This document shows, piece after piece, positions 11,890 through 23,200 of a stretch of 44,749 nt of DNA; within the stretch, counting starts at the first letter, position 1, and every line of letters starts with the position of its first letter. The notes under the pieces were generated by a model. That model was not told where the DNA came from, ran no database searches, and worked only from the letters and a program-made list of their open reading frames with translations. A program made the translations under genes and the position numbers. Source of the DNA: Brachionus koreanus (Eukaryota; Rotifera; Eurotatoria; Ploima; Brachionidae). The DNA is taken from positions 590,494-635,242 of the forward strand of contig PJRA01000412.1 in the NCBI GenBank assembly GCA_016987375.1. The letters run 5' to 3'.

Positions 11890-14800
11890 ATGATTTATTC
11901 ATTTTACGTTGGTTTAATATTCACAACTCTCAGTCAGATAATTTTGATAAAAAAGAATCTCCTATTATGTGATGAAAATCCGCACATGACACTTAATATT
12001 ACTCGGCTTCTTGACAAACTTTTAACAAATTATAGCAAAAATCTACGTCCAACTCATGAGCTTGGTATTCTTGAATTTGTCAATTTACATAGAGATAAAA
12101 TTAATTTTGTTTCAGGAACTCCAACAATCATAGATACAAATATGAATATAAACAGTCTAGGACCTATATCAAATTTTGAAATGGTTCTATTAGTATTATA
12201 ATTTGTAAATCATAAATAAGAATTTTTTTTTAAGTCTTACACGATGGACTGTTATTTTCGGCAAGGTATTTTTTATTCAATTTAAATTTTCATTTTCCTA
12301 AATTAATATAACGATTCTTAGATTCATGTACTAAATATTAAAAGAAATTTTAATAAAAAAAGAAAAAATAGATAAATATAATCAGTTTAAATAAATAGAA
12401 ATTTGATTGTTAGTTCAAATTTTATAATAATCTATAATTTTGGCAAATTTTAAATGATTTTTTATTTTTACATTTTTTGTTTGAACGTGATTTATGCAAT
12501 ATTTGAGAAAGCTTTTATGGAGATGGTTTTCTACAGAACTATGCTAATTGTATTACTTTTTGACTAGAATAAAGGCACACATAGAACATTAATAGTATGG
12601 AAGATAAGTTAGATAAAAGTTTATTTAAAATAGCAATGAAAAAACTTAAGTGAATACTTATCGAATTTAAATTATCATGCTCAAAAATTATCACTAAAAA
12701 AAATATTTTCTAAGTAAACATTCATTGCTAAATCAAATTTCCAATATATGTAAGTTTTTAAAATAACTTTTTACATTTATAATTTTGGGTAAAGTTTAAC
12801 ATGTTTTGCTTATCATGAATAGGCATGTTTGATATCTGCATTCAAATTTATATAAATAATAATTTTAAAATAAGGATTATTTTAATTTAGATTCAAGGAA
12901 TATTTATTAAGAGACATAAAAAAAAATTAAGAATTATATTGAGTCATAAAATTTTGCGTTTTTTAAAAGATTGGATATTTTTAATCATTTATTGGATATT
13001 TTTATCTTTATAATTCTAAAAGTCATTTTTAAGTGTTAAATAAACAAAATTGAATGCTTTTCACAATGATACAGTGGTGCTACGATACGATGGCTTAACC
13101 ATATTTACAAAAGTTATGGCAAATTAATGATATTTAAGCATATTTAATATAAAATCTTAAAAACTGTTTTTATTGTATTGAAAAAATATCCGATAATTAT
13201 TGTAAAACTGAATGAAATAAAAAAATATTAAATTTTTCGAATAAACATTTTTTCCTATCGATATCAAATTTTATTAAAAAAACATGAAATTTAAATTAAT
13301 ATTTTCTTTAAATTAGGCATATATATAATCTTGATTTTTTATTATAAAAAATCATAACTAACAGTTTGATTTAGATCTTTCTCCTTAAAAATTCTTATCT
13401 GGTTTTAATAGAAAACAAATAAGAACGAAAAAAGTTAATAGAAATTTTTATTCTGCTCAAAGAAATACCATATTTACCTAAAATATGGTGAATTTATCTC
13501 ATTGTAGCAGCACTGTATGCCTAACTCTTTTGCCATTTAATTCTGAAGAATTTTATATAGTGTTGGGACCGTCAGTGTCAGTCACTGGGTGATCAAAACT
13601 TGGTTTTGGCCGTTTTGATGATCGTGTTTAAAAAATTTTAAAAATTTTAAAAATTTTTAAAAAATTAAAATTCATTAGATAAAAGAATTGAGTGTAATAA
13701 AAAAATAAAAATTTAGAAAAAATTTTTTTCTCATGTTTTATTAAAATGCTATATTCAGTAACGCATTGAAATTTGTTGAACAAAATTAAAAAAATCCTAT
13801 AATTGGATCTATTTTTGAAATTGAGCTGATTGGAAACGGTGGTGCTATAAAAACAGAACTTTATTCTGAACAATTAGAACGAATGTAATCTTCACTTCAA
13901 GAAAAATATCTTTCTTTGATCAACCAGAAAAACAATGAAAAAATAAAAGAGTTGGAAGGGATCGAACTTATTACTAATCCAGCTTATAATTCAGACTTTT
14001 CTTTTTCTGATTATCATCTTTTTCGCTCAATGACTCTTTTTCTAAGTTTTTGGTTTCATAAGCCATGAATGGTTCAAGAGAGGAGTTGAATTTCTCCCTG
14101 ATAGATGCTTAAAGGCTATGGAGCTTAATGGTTTAAATTTTAGAAAATTAATTAAACTATTGCTTTTTTAACTAAAAAGTTAAAAAACGCAAAATTTTTA
14201 GCTAATAAAAATTTAAAAAAAGAGGTTTTAGTGGTACAGTATTAATAAGAAAGAACGTAAAAAAAAATAAATAAATATTTTTTTTCAATAAAGAATGGAA
14301 AGATGATCGCCTAGCCTTTGATGCTCCTTATTCCCAAATTAGTCTATCAATGAAAATGCTCGAATTAATTTGGAAACCAGGTAATTAAATATCTAAGAAA
14401 ACAGAATTGTTTAAAAGTTTATATTTTAAAGTCAGTTTAGAGTCATTTGAAAAAATTTTTTTAATATTCAAAGTTGCTTTTAAATATTTCAAAATAACTT
14501 TCATAGATTTTTTCCCCAAAAAAAAATAAAATTTAAAACAAATAAGTGACTTTAAAACTAATCTTTAAACAAGTCTGTTAAGTTATCTTAATTTAAAATT
14601 TAGAAAAAAAAATTTATCGTAGACACATATTTTTTAAATGGCAAAGAATCATATCTTCACAAAATTCCAACTTCTAATCGTTTAGTACGATTAAGCAAAG
14701 ACGGTAGTGTTCTTTATTCTTCTCGATTGACCATCAAAGCAAGTTGCCCAATGAATCTTCAAGATTTTCCCTTAGATAAACAAGTTTTAAGTCAAACATC

Positions 14801-15655
14801 TAAATTATATATTTATTTGATTTTTTTCTAAAGATTTGTCCACTATGGATTGGGAGTTTTTCCTATTCTGATCAAGAAGTAATTTATAGATGGAAAACTA
14901 AAGGAAAGTCAGTGGACTGGAAGCCCATTCAAATTGATGATGGAGTCGTTCTGTCTCAATTTGATCTATTAGGAACTGATTGGAATCATTCACGCTACAT
15001 TACTCAAGACAATTTCGTATATAAATTCATTGGAATGAATATAGGTCTAAAACGTCACACAGGTTATTATTTACTTCAAGTTTATATTCCATGTTTCATG
15101 CTGGTCATTTTATCATGGGTTTCATTCTTCTTAAATAGAGAAGCAACATCTGATCGTTCTTGTATAGGAATAATGTGTGTTCTCAGCTTGGCTACATTGA
15201 GTTTTGATGTTAGAAACGACATTCCCAATGTTCCATATGTTACCGCTTTAGACTGGTTTTTAATTATGTGCTATCTTTTTTTATTTGCATCTCTTTTAGA
15301 ATTTACTCTAGTTCACTATTTTACCAAAGTTGGCTACGGTGATAATTTAATAATTGCTGATTTTGACAGTCATGACGAACAATCTATTAACGAAGAAACA
15401 TCAAATCCAGTCTCACCGAGTTCAAAGCATCGAGAAAAAGTAGTACACAATAGGAGAAATAAGAAATTCAAAGACTATTTACAAATGTTCTGGAAATGTC
15501 TTACAAGTGATTCAGAATTTAAAGATGAACTAAAAAAACGAGCCCATTTTAAAGGCATAAATTCAGTGAGCAAGTGTGACAAAATGGCTCGTGTGTTTTT
15601 TCCTGCTTCGTTTTTTATTTTAAATCTAATTTATTGGTATGTCTTCTACTTTTAA
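11890..15655 (+). CDS. GRD-like GABA-receptor-family channel subunit with acidic selectivity segment, 5 exons
   Basis: The gene encodes a Cys-loop subunit closest to the GABA-A alpha/insect GRD branch. Exons: 11890-12183, 12235-12265, 14294-14380, 14623-14783, 14834-15655 (464 aa). In order: signal peptide; ITRLLDKLLTNY; ISNFEM then YTMDCYFRQEWKDDRLAF; KPDTYFLNGKES; Cys-loop CPMNLQDFPLDKQIC split by intron 4; GSFSYSDQEVIYRW; QFDLLG; M1 GYYLLQVYIPCF; M2 after NREATSDRS; DWFL and VHYFTKVGYGD after M3; M4 FFPASFFILNLIYW just before the stop. Anion channels carry Pro/Ala-Ala-Arg before M2, whereas here it is Ser-Asp298-Arg. From memory, GRD has Ala-Asp-Arg and forms cation channels with LCCH3, so cation permeability is inferred. 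Exon 1 needs a weak GTTCTA donor; GTATTA 9 nt later would add three residues. Intron 2 holds mariner debris. Confidence 0.88.
13560..13735 (+). mobile_element. Family-B MITE / mariner terminal repeat in GRD-like intron 2
   Basis: After a TA dinucleotide comes GTGTTGGGACCGTCAGTG, then TTGGTTTTGGCCGTT, GATCGTGTTTA and GAATTGAGTGTAATAAAAA. These match, in order, the reverse complement of the full element ending at 21753. Only this end is present. A mariner transposase remnant begins about 60 bp further on. Confidence 0.7.
13796..14150 (+). pseudogene. Decayed mariner (Tc1/mariner) transposase C-terminal region
   Basis: Conceptual translation from 13796 gives FEIELIGNGGAIKTELYSEQ, an in-frame TAA, then KIKELEGIELITNPAYNSDF and SFSDYHLFRS. 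These resemble the mariner catalytic region (family pattern ...NSELYCQQL..., ...PPYSPDLAPSDYHLF...). The segment that should hold the middle catalytic Asp (family DNARPH) is missing after LINQKN. After 14040 the frame shifts; SREEL and LPDRCLKAMELNGLNF match the usual C-terminus. Stops, a frameshift and a lost catalytic block make it dead. It lies in intron 2 of the GRD-like gene beside a family-B terminal repeat. Confidence 0.8.
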
Positions 15656-15766
15656 TACAATCAATACTGATTTTATTTTACTTCAATTGTATTGAGTAAA
15701 ATTTTAACTAGCTATTGTTTTATTTTAGTCTATTTTTTATTTTCTATTATAAATCAAATGCATGTA

Positions 15767-15772
15767 AATAAA
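15767..15772 (+). terminator. Poly(A) signal of the GRD-like gene
   Basis: AATAAA lies about 112 nt after the stop, followed by a T run. It is assigned by position. Confidence 0.5.
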
Positions 15773-15853
15773 TTTTTTTTAGAGAAAATCTTTTTTTTAA
15801 TAAAATAGGATTCTTTTTGTTGCTTAAAAATTTATTGATCAATTCTCTGGTAT

Positions 15854-15970
15854 CTTCGGAATAGAGTTGTTCAAAATTCATAAAGTCAAGTCAATATTTT
15901 GAAATATTTTGAGTTGAAATTTTTTCAAAATGACTTTATTTCTTGACTTTTGAACAATTCTGCTTCGAAG
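15854..15970. repeat. Imperfect long inverted repeat downstream of the GRD-like gene
   Basis: The left arm (15854-15890) and right arm (15931-15970, reversed) share CTTCG, AGARTTGTTCAAAA, a short offset, then TAAAGTCA. This forms an imperfect hairpin of about 117 bp with an AT-rich loop. It starts about 200 nt after the channel gene stop, beyond the likely poly(A) signal. It could be a small MITE or a transcribed hairpin; no target duplication is obvious. Confidence 0.6.
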
Positions 15971-16009
15971 TTTTTATAGAACATAAAGTATATAACTATT
16001 GATTTCGAC

Positions 16010-16200
16010 TCAAATAGATCTTTCCTCTTTCCCCTTGCTTCTCCTCATTTCTCTCCAATTTAGTTGAGCTCTTTCGTGATTGTTTACCCTCATGCTTCAG
16101 CTGGTCGTTCTACCTTATATCGCCTATGAGTTGTTCTTTGAAGAACTCTTTTTGATATTCTTGCTTCTTTCATGCCCAAAACCACGCAATCTTTTATTCT
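16010..16200 (-). pseudogene. Decayed LINE (non-LTR retrotransposon) reverse-transcriptase C-terminus
   Basis: On the minus strand one frame reads GMKEARISKRVLQRTTHRRY, then KVERPAEA, followed by ITKELN and GEAR, interrupted by four stops. An adjacent frame supplies KRLRGFGH just before. This is the recognisable C-terminal block of many LINE polymerases (family pattern RLRWxGHVxRM...RIPKRxLxW...RGRPxxTWRRT...WGEA). One frameshift and several stops show it is dead. Only this fragment is visible; the clade is not determined. Confidence 0.65.
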
Positions 16201-16384
16201 TAATGGATTTATTTAATGCTTCTTAATTTGTTCTTGAGTAAAGTTCAGCGTACGGCAATGTTTCAGGTCAGTGTTTGTTCATTTTCCATTGTTTAAGCTA
16301 ACTCATATTTTTTTCATTAGCAATATTCAAATGCGAAAGCAACAATAATATCTTTATTTAGGCGACCAAGTGAGCAAAGTGATG

Positions 16385-16490
16385 TTGGGCTCCTTGTGGA
16401 GCAAAGGGAGCATTTGATTTCTTTGTAGATTTGAACCCTTGATCTCCTGATAGATGCCGGATGTTCGAACCACTTCATTACAGGACTGAC
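16385..16490 (-). mobile_element. tRNA-like SINE candidate
   Basis: On the minus strand an A-box-like TGAAGTGGTTCGAAC (around 16464-16477) is followed about 25 nt later by a B-box-like GGGTTCAAATC (16428-16438), as in the internal pol III promoter of tRNA genes. The T-arm does not pair, so it is not a functional tRNA. The region beyond the B box contains CCTTTGCTCCACAAGGAG, which recurs at 38999-39016 in the same position relative to a second B-box-like motif. That shared tail favours a SINE family. Confidence 0.5.
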
Positions 16491-17264
16491 AGATATTCAA
16501 TTTATTTTGACTTAATTTCAAAATAAATTGGCTCAAGCAAGTCATGTCATGTGCACCAAATTAGACAAGACAAATAAATAAATAATTAAAAAAAAATTTA
16601 AAAGTTTTAAATATTTATTTATATAAATATAATTCAAATAATTATACTTTAATTTCCTGTCTTTGCTCTAAAATATATGTATATATCTATATGTATATTT
16701 CATGTGTAAATTAAAAATTCAAAATATAGAAAAAATTTGTAAATTTTAAAAATTTCAAATATATGACCAATAAAAAAAATAAAATTAAAAAAAAAAAAAA
16801 ATGAAAATAATTTGCCAAATAAGTCACGACAGCAAAGAGTATAAACTTTTTTGTCAAGTTATCTCAAACGCTTAGTACAATTCATGAACGTAGACACAAT
16901 AAGAAAAATAATAGCTATATATAAGTAGTAGAAGAATCGTGATTTGATTTTGGATATGTCCGATTCAGGTCAAATCGGATGCCAAATGGTTGTGTAAACT
17001 GTTCGTATATGTAAATGGAATTATTGATTCAATTAGAAGAAAAAGACGACGAAAAAAATTCGAACTATATGCCACAATGCCTTAGCTTAAATTCTACTCT
17101 GTGCGTAAAATTAAAAAGACTAAAATCTCATTTTTAAAATTTATTACAATATTTACAAGAAAATTGCCAAAAATTGCAAAACAAAACAATTGGAACTATA
17201 TTCGAATGTAAAATCGGCGGTAGTAGAGTAAATCCAATAAAACAACTGTTTAATTATTTAATAA

Positions 17265-20200
17265 TTAGCTTGTTAGAGCGCCATTGACGAGATCTTCTTC
17301 GAGAATGCCAGGCGAATTGGTCAATCTGGCGGCCGGCGAGGGCACATACGGCCCAATTTTTTGACTCGACACGGCCAAGCTCGACAACACTTCGTTATTA
17401 TTGTTGATATTGCGCGTCGAAAACGTCGATATAAACAAATTTGAATTTTCAATTACCGAATTTTCGTCGTGATCATCGCGCTCATTTTTGTCCGATTGTT
17501 TAGATCTATTGCTCTTGCCAGTATTACGTTCCAGTGGTATTACTTTTGGCTTAACTGAGTCCAAATTGTTTTCGGACACGGGACTGTCGGGTGGCTGAGG
17601 AGTGCCGCATTTTTTGCGTATACTTTGCTGGTCTTGGGGCGAAGGCGACGACGGCGTCATGTCCGAAGATTGAATTGTCGTACTAAAAGACATTAGCGGT
17701 TGTATTTTATTGCCAGTCATTAAAGGAACTGGTGGTATTTTTTTATTATTGTTGGGCACCGGAGTCGGCGGTCGGTTCGTTTGACCAGCAGGCCTCTGAG
17801 ACGACGACGACGACGACGATGACTTGGCATTTACCACTGCACAATTAATGTTATTTTTGCTGAAATTTGTCCGAACAGCGGGACTTGGTCGATTGGAATT
17901 TTTATTGTTTAAATTTTTGGTTGGCAGCAAACTAGGCGCTGCTGGGTCGTATTGTGGCGAGGACGATGAGGACGACGACGATTTGTTTGGCGAGCTTAGC
18001 GCATTTTTTACAATCGGTGACGAGGACGAGAGCGGATTTTTTAGATTGTCCTCGTCGTCGTTGGCCGATTTTGTTTTGTGCGGTATTTTAAAGCCTCCTT
18101 TAAGACTTGTGCCAATTCCAAGGCCCAAACTCAATGCTATACTTGGCTTATTAGGCGGTGTATTCGGCTTTGATTGTGCACTATCGAAATTTTTCGAATT
18201 TTTTTTCATCTCTGAATCTTTGATTTGCTTTAATTTTGGCTTTGAAATGAGAGTTGGCTCGTATTTTAGATTTGAATCGATGTCACTGGTCAAATAGTCG
18301 TTTGATGGACTAATGAGAGATGTTGACATGGATAGAGAGGAGAGCGATGAGGCCGATGGTGACGGCGTACGATGATTCAGTTGTTGAGTCTCTCGAATTT
18401 TGTCACTAGACGAATTAATCAAATTAGTCGAGGATAGATTTACTTGAGGCGATTGCTGCTGTTGTTTTAATTGTATTTCCGTATTGCTTATATTCAAATT
18501 TTTGCCAGGCGTAGACGATTTTTGACTTTTTTCTTTGCATATTTTTGCTTTTAATGTTTCTTCGCTTTTCAATTTAGCACTATTTGTAAGTGAATTTTTT
18601 TGACCGGGCGTACTACTAGTCGCAGCTTTTTTAACTTGATTGGTGCTAGACGGAGTTTTGTTTACAATCGACTTGCCCTCTTTTGATATTTTAATTGAAT
18701 TAGACGATGTTAGAACATTCATAGTTGATTCTTTTTTATTTGACGAAGAATTTTGTGGTGTTTTTTGAACAAGTTCGTTTTTTTTTATTGATTGATCGGT
18801 CTTTTGGCTAACGTCTATTGAAGATAGAGAGGGTTTGAGCTTTTGCTTTTTGGACGAATGGCCATTGAGGCTGCGCGAGTCCTCGTTCATTGAATTGTGA
18901 CGTTTAATGTCATTTGATTGATTTTGTATCATTTTACGCTTGGCTGATGGCGGATTTGTTGAGACCAGAGGTGTATTTGTGGGCATCGAGTCGGATGTGG
19001 ACGAAGCGGACGCTTTGCGCTTTTTCGCCATGCCGGACAAGTCAGTCGAGCTCTTCAACTTGCTACCATCTGTTTTCGACTTGTCTAGCTCATCGTCCAA
19101 ATCATTTTTGGACTCATCTTCGAACTGCGTGCCATCAATTTTTGATTTTTGACACATAAGCTCAATTGGATTGTCTGGTAGAGACTTGGCCGTTTGTTCT
19201 TGCTTGTTAAACGGCTTTGTTTGATAGTTGCTTGCTGAATGATTGCTTATTTGCATTTCATCCGAGGCTGTATTGGAAAAATGATCATTTTCTGTTGTCA
19301 TGTACTGATCGGTTTGATCAAAGTTATCGTCTGACTTGTTAAATTGATTGTTGTTTGGATTGTTGCGGCTATTTTTGCCATTATCATCCGGATAGTTGCT
19401 GTTGTTGGTTTTGCGTCGCATGTCCAACGCAGAGTTTTGTTTGTATTTCATTAGAAGAGCTCTAATGGTTACTGGAATGGAATGACAACGTCGAATTATT
19501 TCGCTAATGACATTCGGATTGTGCAAGTCGTTGTGATCGCGGAATCTGGTCTCAATGTTACCTTGGCTCACGTCTATTTCTATGGTTGTATAGCACATTA
19601 GCTTCGGATGCTGCATGATCACCGATACCACAAATGGCGCTATGAGACCTATTTCCAATATGCGCACATTCGGACTGTTTGAATGCGTGTAATTGTAGTT
19701 GGTCAAATTGTAGTTGTTATTGGATATGTTGAGTGATGAGGTGCAAAAACGTCTCATGCATGAGAGCAATAGCTCATTGAGTAGGAGCTGTTTGCGAAGT
19801 GTGTCTATTATTAAAATCAAGTCCTGAGGATTAGTGAAAGAAATTTTGTCGACTGTGACCCCCATGCAACTTGTCTCGTCCAGTTCTGTTATGTAATAAA
19901 CTTGGTTTTCGTCTGGTAATTGCTTTTATGTTAAACAAATTTTAAAAGTTTATTCTCCTATCATGGTCAAATATGAAACTAGTCAATTTTTGGTTTTACT
20001 AATTGAATATATATCTCAATATGTTCTAATAAAAAAAATAATACGTTTATCTACCTTTTTTTTAATTAAATTTCCTCTTCTAATAGTCAAACTTATCAAA
20101 ACTAGGTATTCAATTAAGAGAGATAATAAGATAGATGAAGAAAAAAATTCAATTTAACTCCTTGACTTATGACATGTTGCTTAATTTAAAATTTTCTTTA

Positions 20201-23200
20201 AAACATAAAATATTTTAAATAATAAATATTAAATATTATTTGAAAATTTTTGATATTTATTCATTAAATTTACAAATCAATGTTTTCTAATACTAGGAAC
20301 TGTCATCGACGGCCTAAGACCGCCAAAAGTTGCTGATGGCCGCGTGCAAAATACATTTTTAAATAACTTCAAGTATGAAAATTTGATAGATAAAAGAATT
20401 AAGCTTAACAAAAATTGTTAAGACTTGAATAAAAAAATTTATTAAAATTTATTCTAGAAAAGAAAAAAAAATCTGTAAAATATAAAATTAAATGAGAGAT
20501 ATTTTTTAAAATTATATTTAATTTGTGTGTTTTGCTTCCATGTTTTCTATGATATTCACTAATCTGGGTGTTAAAACGTTTTCTCTTTTTTTTTTTTATA
20601 AAGACTAAACGATTTACCCTATAGTAATTTATTTTATAGCTATACTCATCCATCCTACTATCTTTATCAATATGTAATGATTACTTAGGTCTTAATTGAA
20701 GTTTCACTATCTTTAACATTTAGATCCCAATGTCCAAAAAGTAACTTTGTAACTATTGAATCGGTTTTAGAAAGTAAAAAACATACCATTGGAAATTCCT
20801 TTAGTGAATAAAAGATATATAAAAATATATTACTTTATCAAAAATAGAAGTAAAGTTAAAAATCTCCTAAGTTTGTTTCCTTTTAATAATTGTTATTCTT
20901 TATTCTTTCTTTGCTGAACTGTTCAATATTTGAATATTTAGAATCTAATGAGTTAAATGAGTTATTTCAATTTTTAAAATATTTTTCTATTTTTTTGGGT
21001 TTTAGATTAAATTACAAAATTTTTTGAACAAAATATAAAATAATTTACAAATTTCAATCAAAGAAAACCAAATCATTTTGATATTAAATAATAAAAAAAA
21101 TCTTACATTTTTCATTTTAAATGATGAGAAACAGAAAAAATGATAATAGATATAAGACCTACACTTTTATTGTATTTTTTTATTTATATATCCCTATACC
21201 CTCCTCTCTACCTAACCCTATACCTTCCCTTTATCCCTATACGTCTGTATTTTAGGATGTAAAATTTCACGCATTTTGAGTTTTTCTTTTACAGATGATT
21301 TTACATGATGTAGGAATGATTAAAAATTTTAATTTAGAGTAAAAAATCTTTAATTATTATTCTAATTAAAATTAAAAAATAATCTAAAATAAAAATTGAC
21401 TTCCTAAATACCAAGGTATTAAATTATTAACTACCGTGGTATCGTTTACAATCAAATGGGATTTCTAGTATAATTAAAAACAAATGCGTGAATAACTTAC
21501 TTCATTCGTTTTTAAAAAGAACCAAAATTTAAAAGTTTTTATTTAGTAAAATTAGTGTTGCGGACTGTCAGTGACCGCCATACCTTGATGTTGAGGGCCG
21601 TGGAGGAAAAAATTTTTTTTCTAAATTTTTACTTTTTTTCTTACACTCAATTCTTTTTTCTTATCGAATTTTTGAAAATTTTTAAAATTTTTTGTACACG
21701 ACCATCAGAACGGCCAATACCAAGTTTTGGCCGTCTCTTACGGTACCCAACACTAGTCTAAAATAAACTTTTACAATAATATAGAAATTTACATTTTCAA
21801 TGTGAATAGAATCGATTATTAGTGTAATTTGAGAATTTTAAATGTTATGATTGTTTTAGATATCAGTAATTATTAGTATTACTTGACTACTAAAAGCATC
21901 ATCAAACAACTAATTAAATTTTATACACAGATGATTTTTGATGATAATTAAGTTGTAATTTTATTTGAATAAAATTGAAAAACATTAAAAAAATTTCAAA
22001 TTTAAATAAGTCAAATTTGTTATAAATATCCGTTTTTCTTGAAAATAGAGTTTTAAGTAAATTTTTTTTAAAACAAAACGCTGAAGACCTATTGGAAATG
22101 GAATAAAATAATCAATTAAATGTATCCCTTGTCATCTAAGAATATTTCTAATCTCTATTATATTCAATTTTTTATATAACACTTAAATAAAAAACTAAAA
22201 ACCAGTGTATTTGATGAGCCAAATTTTTTTAATCTTTCTTGGTAGTAACCAAAATTTGAGAACTTTATAATTAAAATTATATTGTATTTTTTTAATTAAC
22301 TGAATAAAATTGACCAGTTTTGATATTTATAGAAATGGAATTTTACCACTGAATATGCGTCATTTGGTATTTTGTTGTTGATGGCTGTTTTGGCAAGCAA
22401 TTCGAAAAACGGAGTTGGCTTTATTGTCTCAGATTGAACTTCAATATCTTTTGGATTTATTTTCAATATATAAACTTGTTTGGCAAATTTTATATCTTAC
22501 CTATTTGTTCATGTAAATCTTTAAGTGTACTCAAACACATTACTATAGGTTTATTGAGTTGAGCTTGAAATGTGGCTGATATGTTCGGTGAGGAATTAAA
22601 TTGTTTATGTGATGATTTTAAAAATAGCGGAGTTCTAGTTTAAAAAAAATTTTATTTAATAGTTCATTTAAATGCAAAAAATAATGAAAAAAAAATTCTC
22701 TTGAATTATCATCAAAAATTGTAAAATGGATGAATGGATGGTTTTCTGATTATTGACCGAAGGGACTACGGGGTTATGGCCCCTTTGAGTCCATGATTTG
22801 ATTATCAAAAATTGTTATATCTTATCTTTTTGCCTTAAATGATAGCATAAATTGGTAATTGAATTATATTTGTTATCAGTGTAATTATTGTTTAAAAAAT
22901 AAATGTCAATGAATTTGAAAAAAGATTAATTAAAAACAAGTTGTTATGAGAGTTGAAAAGTTTTTGTTAAATAATTGCGCAATCGATTCAAAGAATCAGA
23001 CAAAAAAATTAGCTTTTTTATTTAAATTTATCAATAATTGACTCTATAATTAAGTTACAAATTTATTTAGTTGTAAATTAGAAAAAAAAATTAATTTCTG
23101 TTTTTCAATTGAATTCAAATTTATTACTTAACTACTCAATTATAATTATTTTCAGACAGATATTAGTTACATTATGTAATTCAAATTTTACTTACATTTC

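Larger units (their letters stand above)
15656..17264. other. GRD-like / MED1 convergent spacer
   Basis: The two flanking genes converge here. Besides a poly(A) signal, an inverted repeat, a LINE remnant and a SINE candidate (listed separately), the rest is AT-rich. About 16560-16800 is especially poor in G and C, with A runs and repeated TATATAT-like words. No further gene is recognisable. The MED1 3' end must lie in the right part. Confidence 0.5.

Noticed and set aside
13628..13873. Minus-strand ORF of 81 residues in GRD-like intron 2
   Set aside because: It overlaps the MITE end and mariner remnant on the opposite strand; composition is Phe/Lys/Asn noise.
16420..16488. Genuine tRNA gene on the minus strand
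   Set aside because: A and B boxes are tRNA-like, but the T-stem and anticodon stem do not pair and no clean acceptor stem is seen; SINE is the better explanation.
17824..18297. 157-residue plus-strand ORF rich in Asp and Leu
   Set aside because: It is the antisense shadow of the MED1 Ser-rich tail; MED1 homology and exon phases support the minus strand.
21185..21245. Degenerate CCCTATA repeats resembling telomeric DNA
   Set aside because: A few irregular copies in a C/T-rich patch; no regular 6-mer array and inside a MED1 intron.
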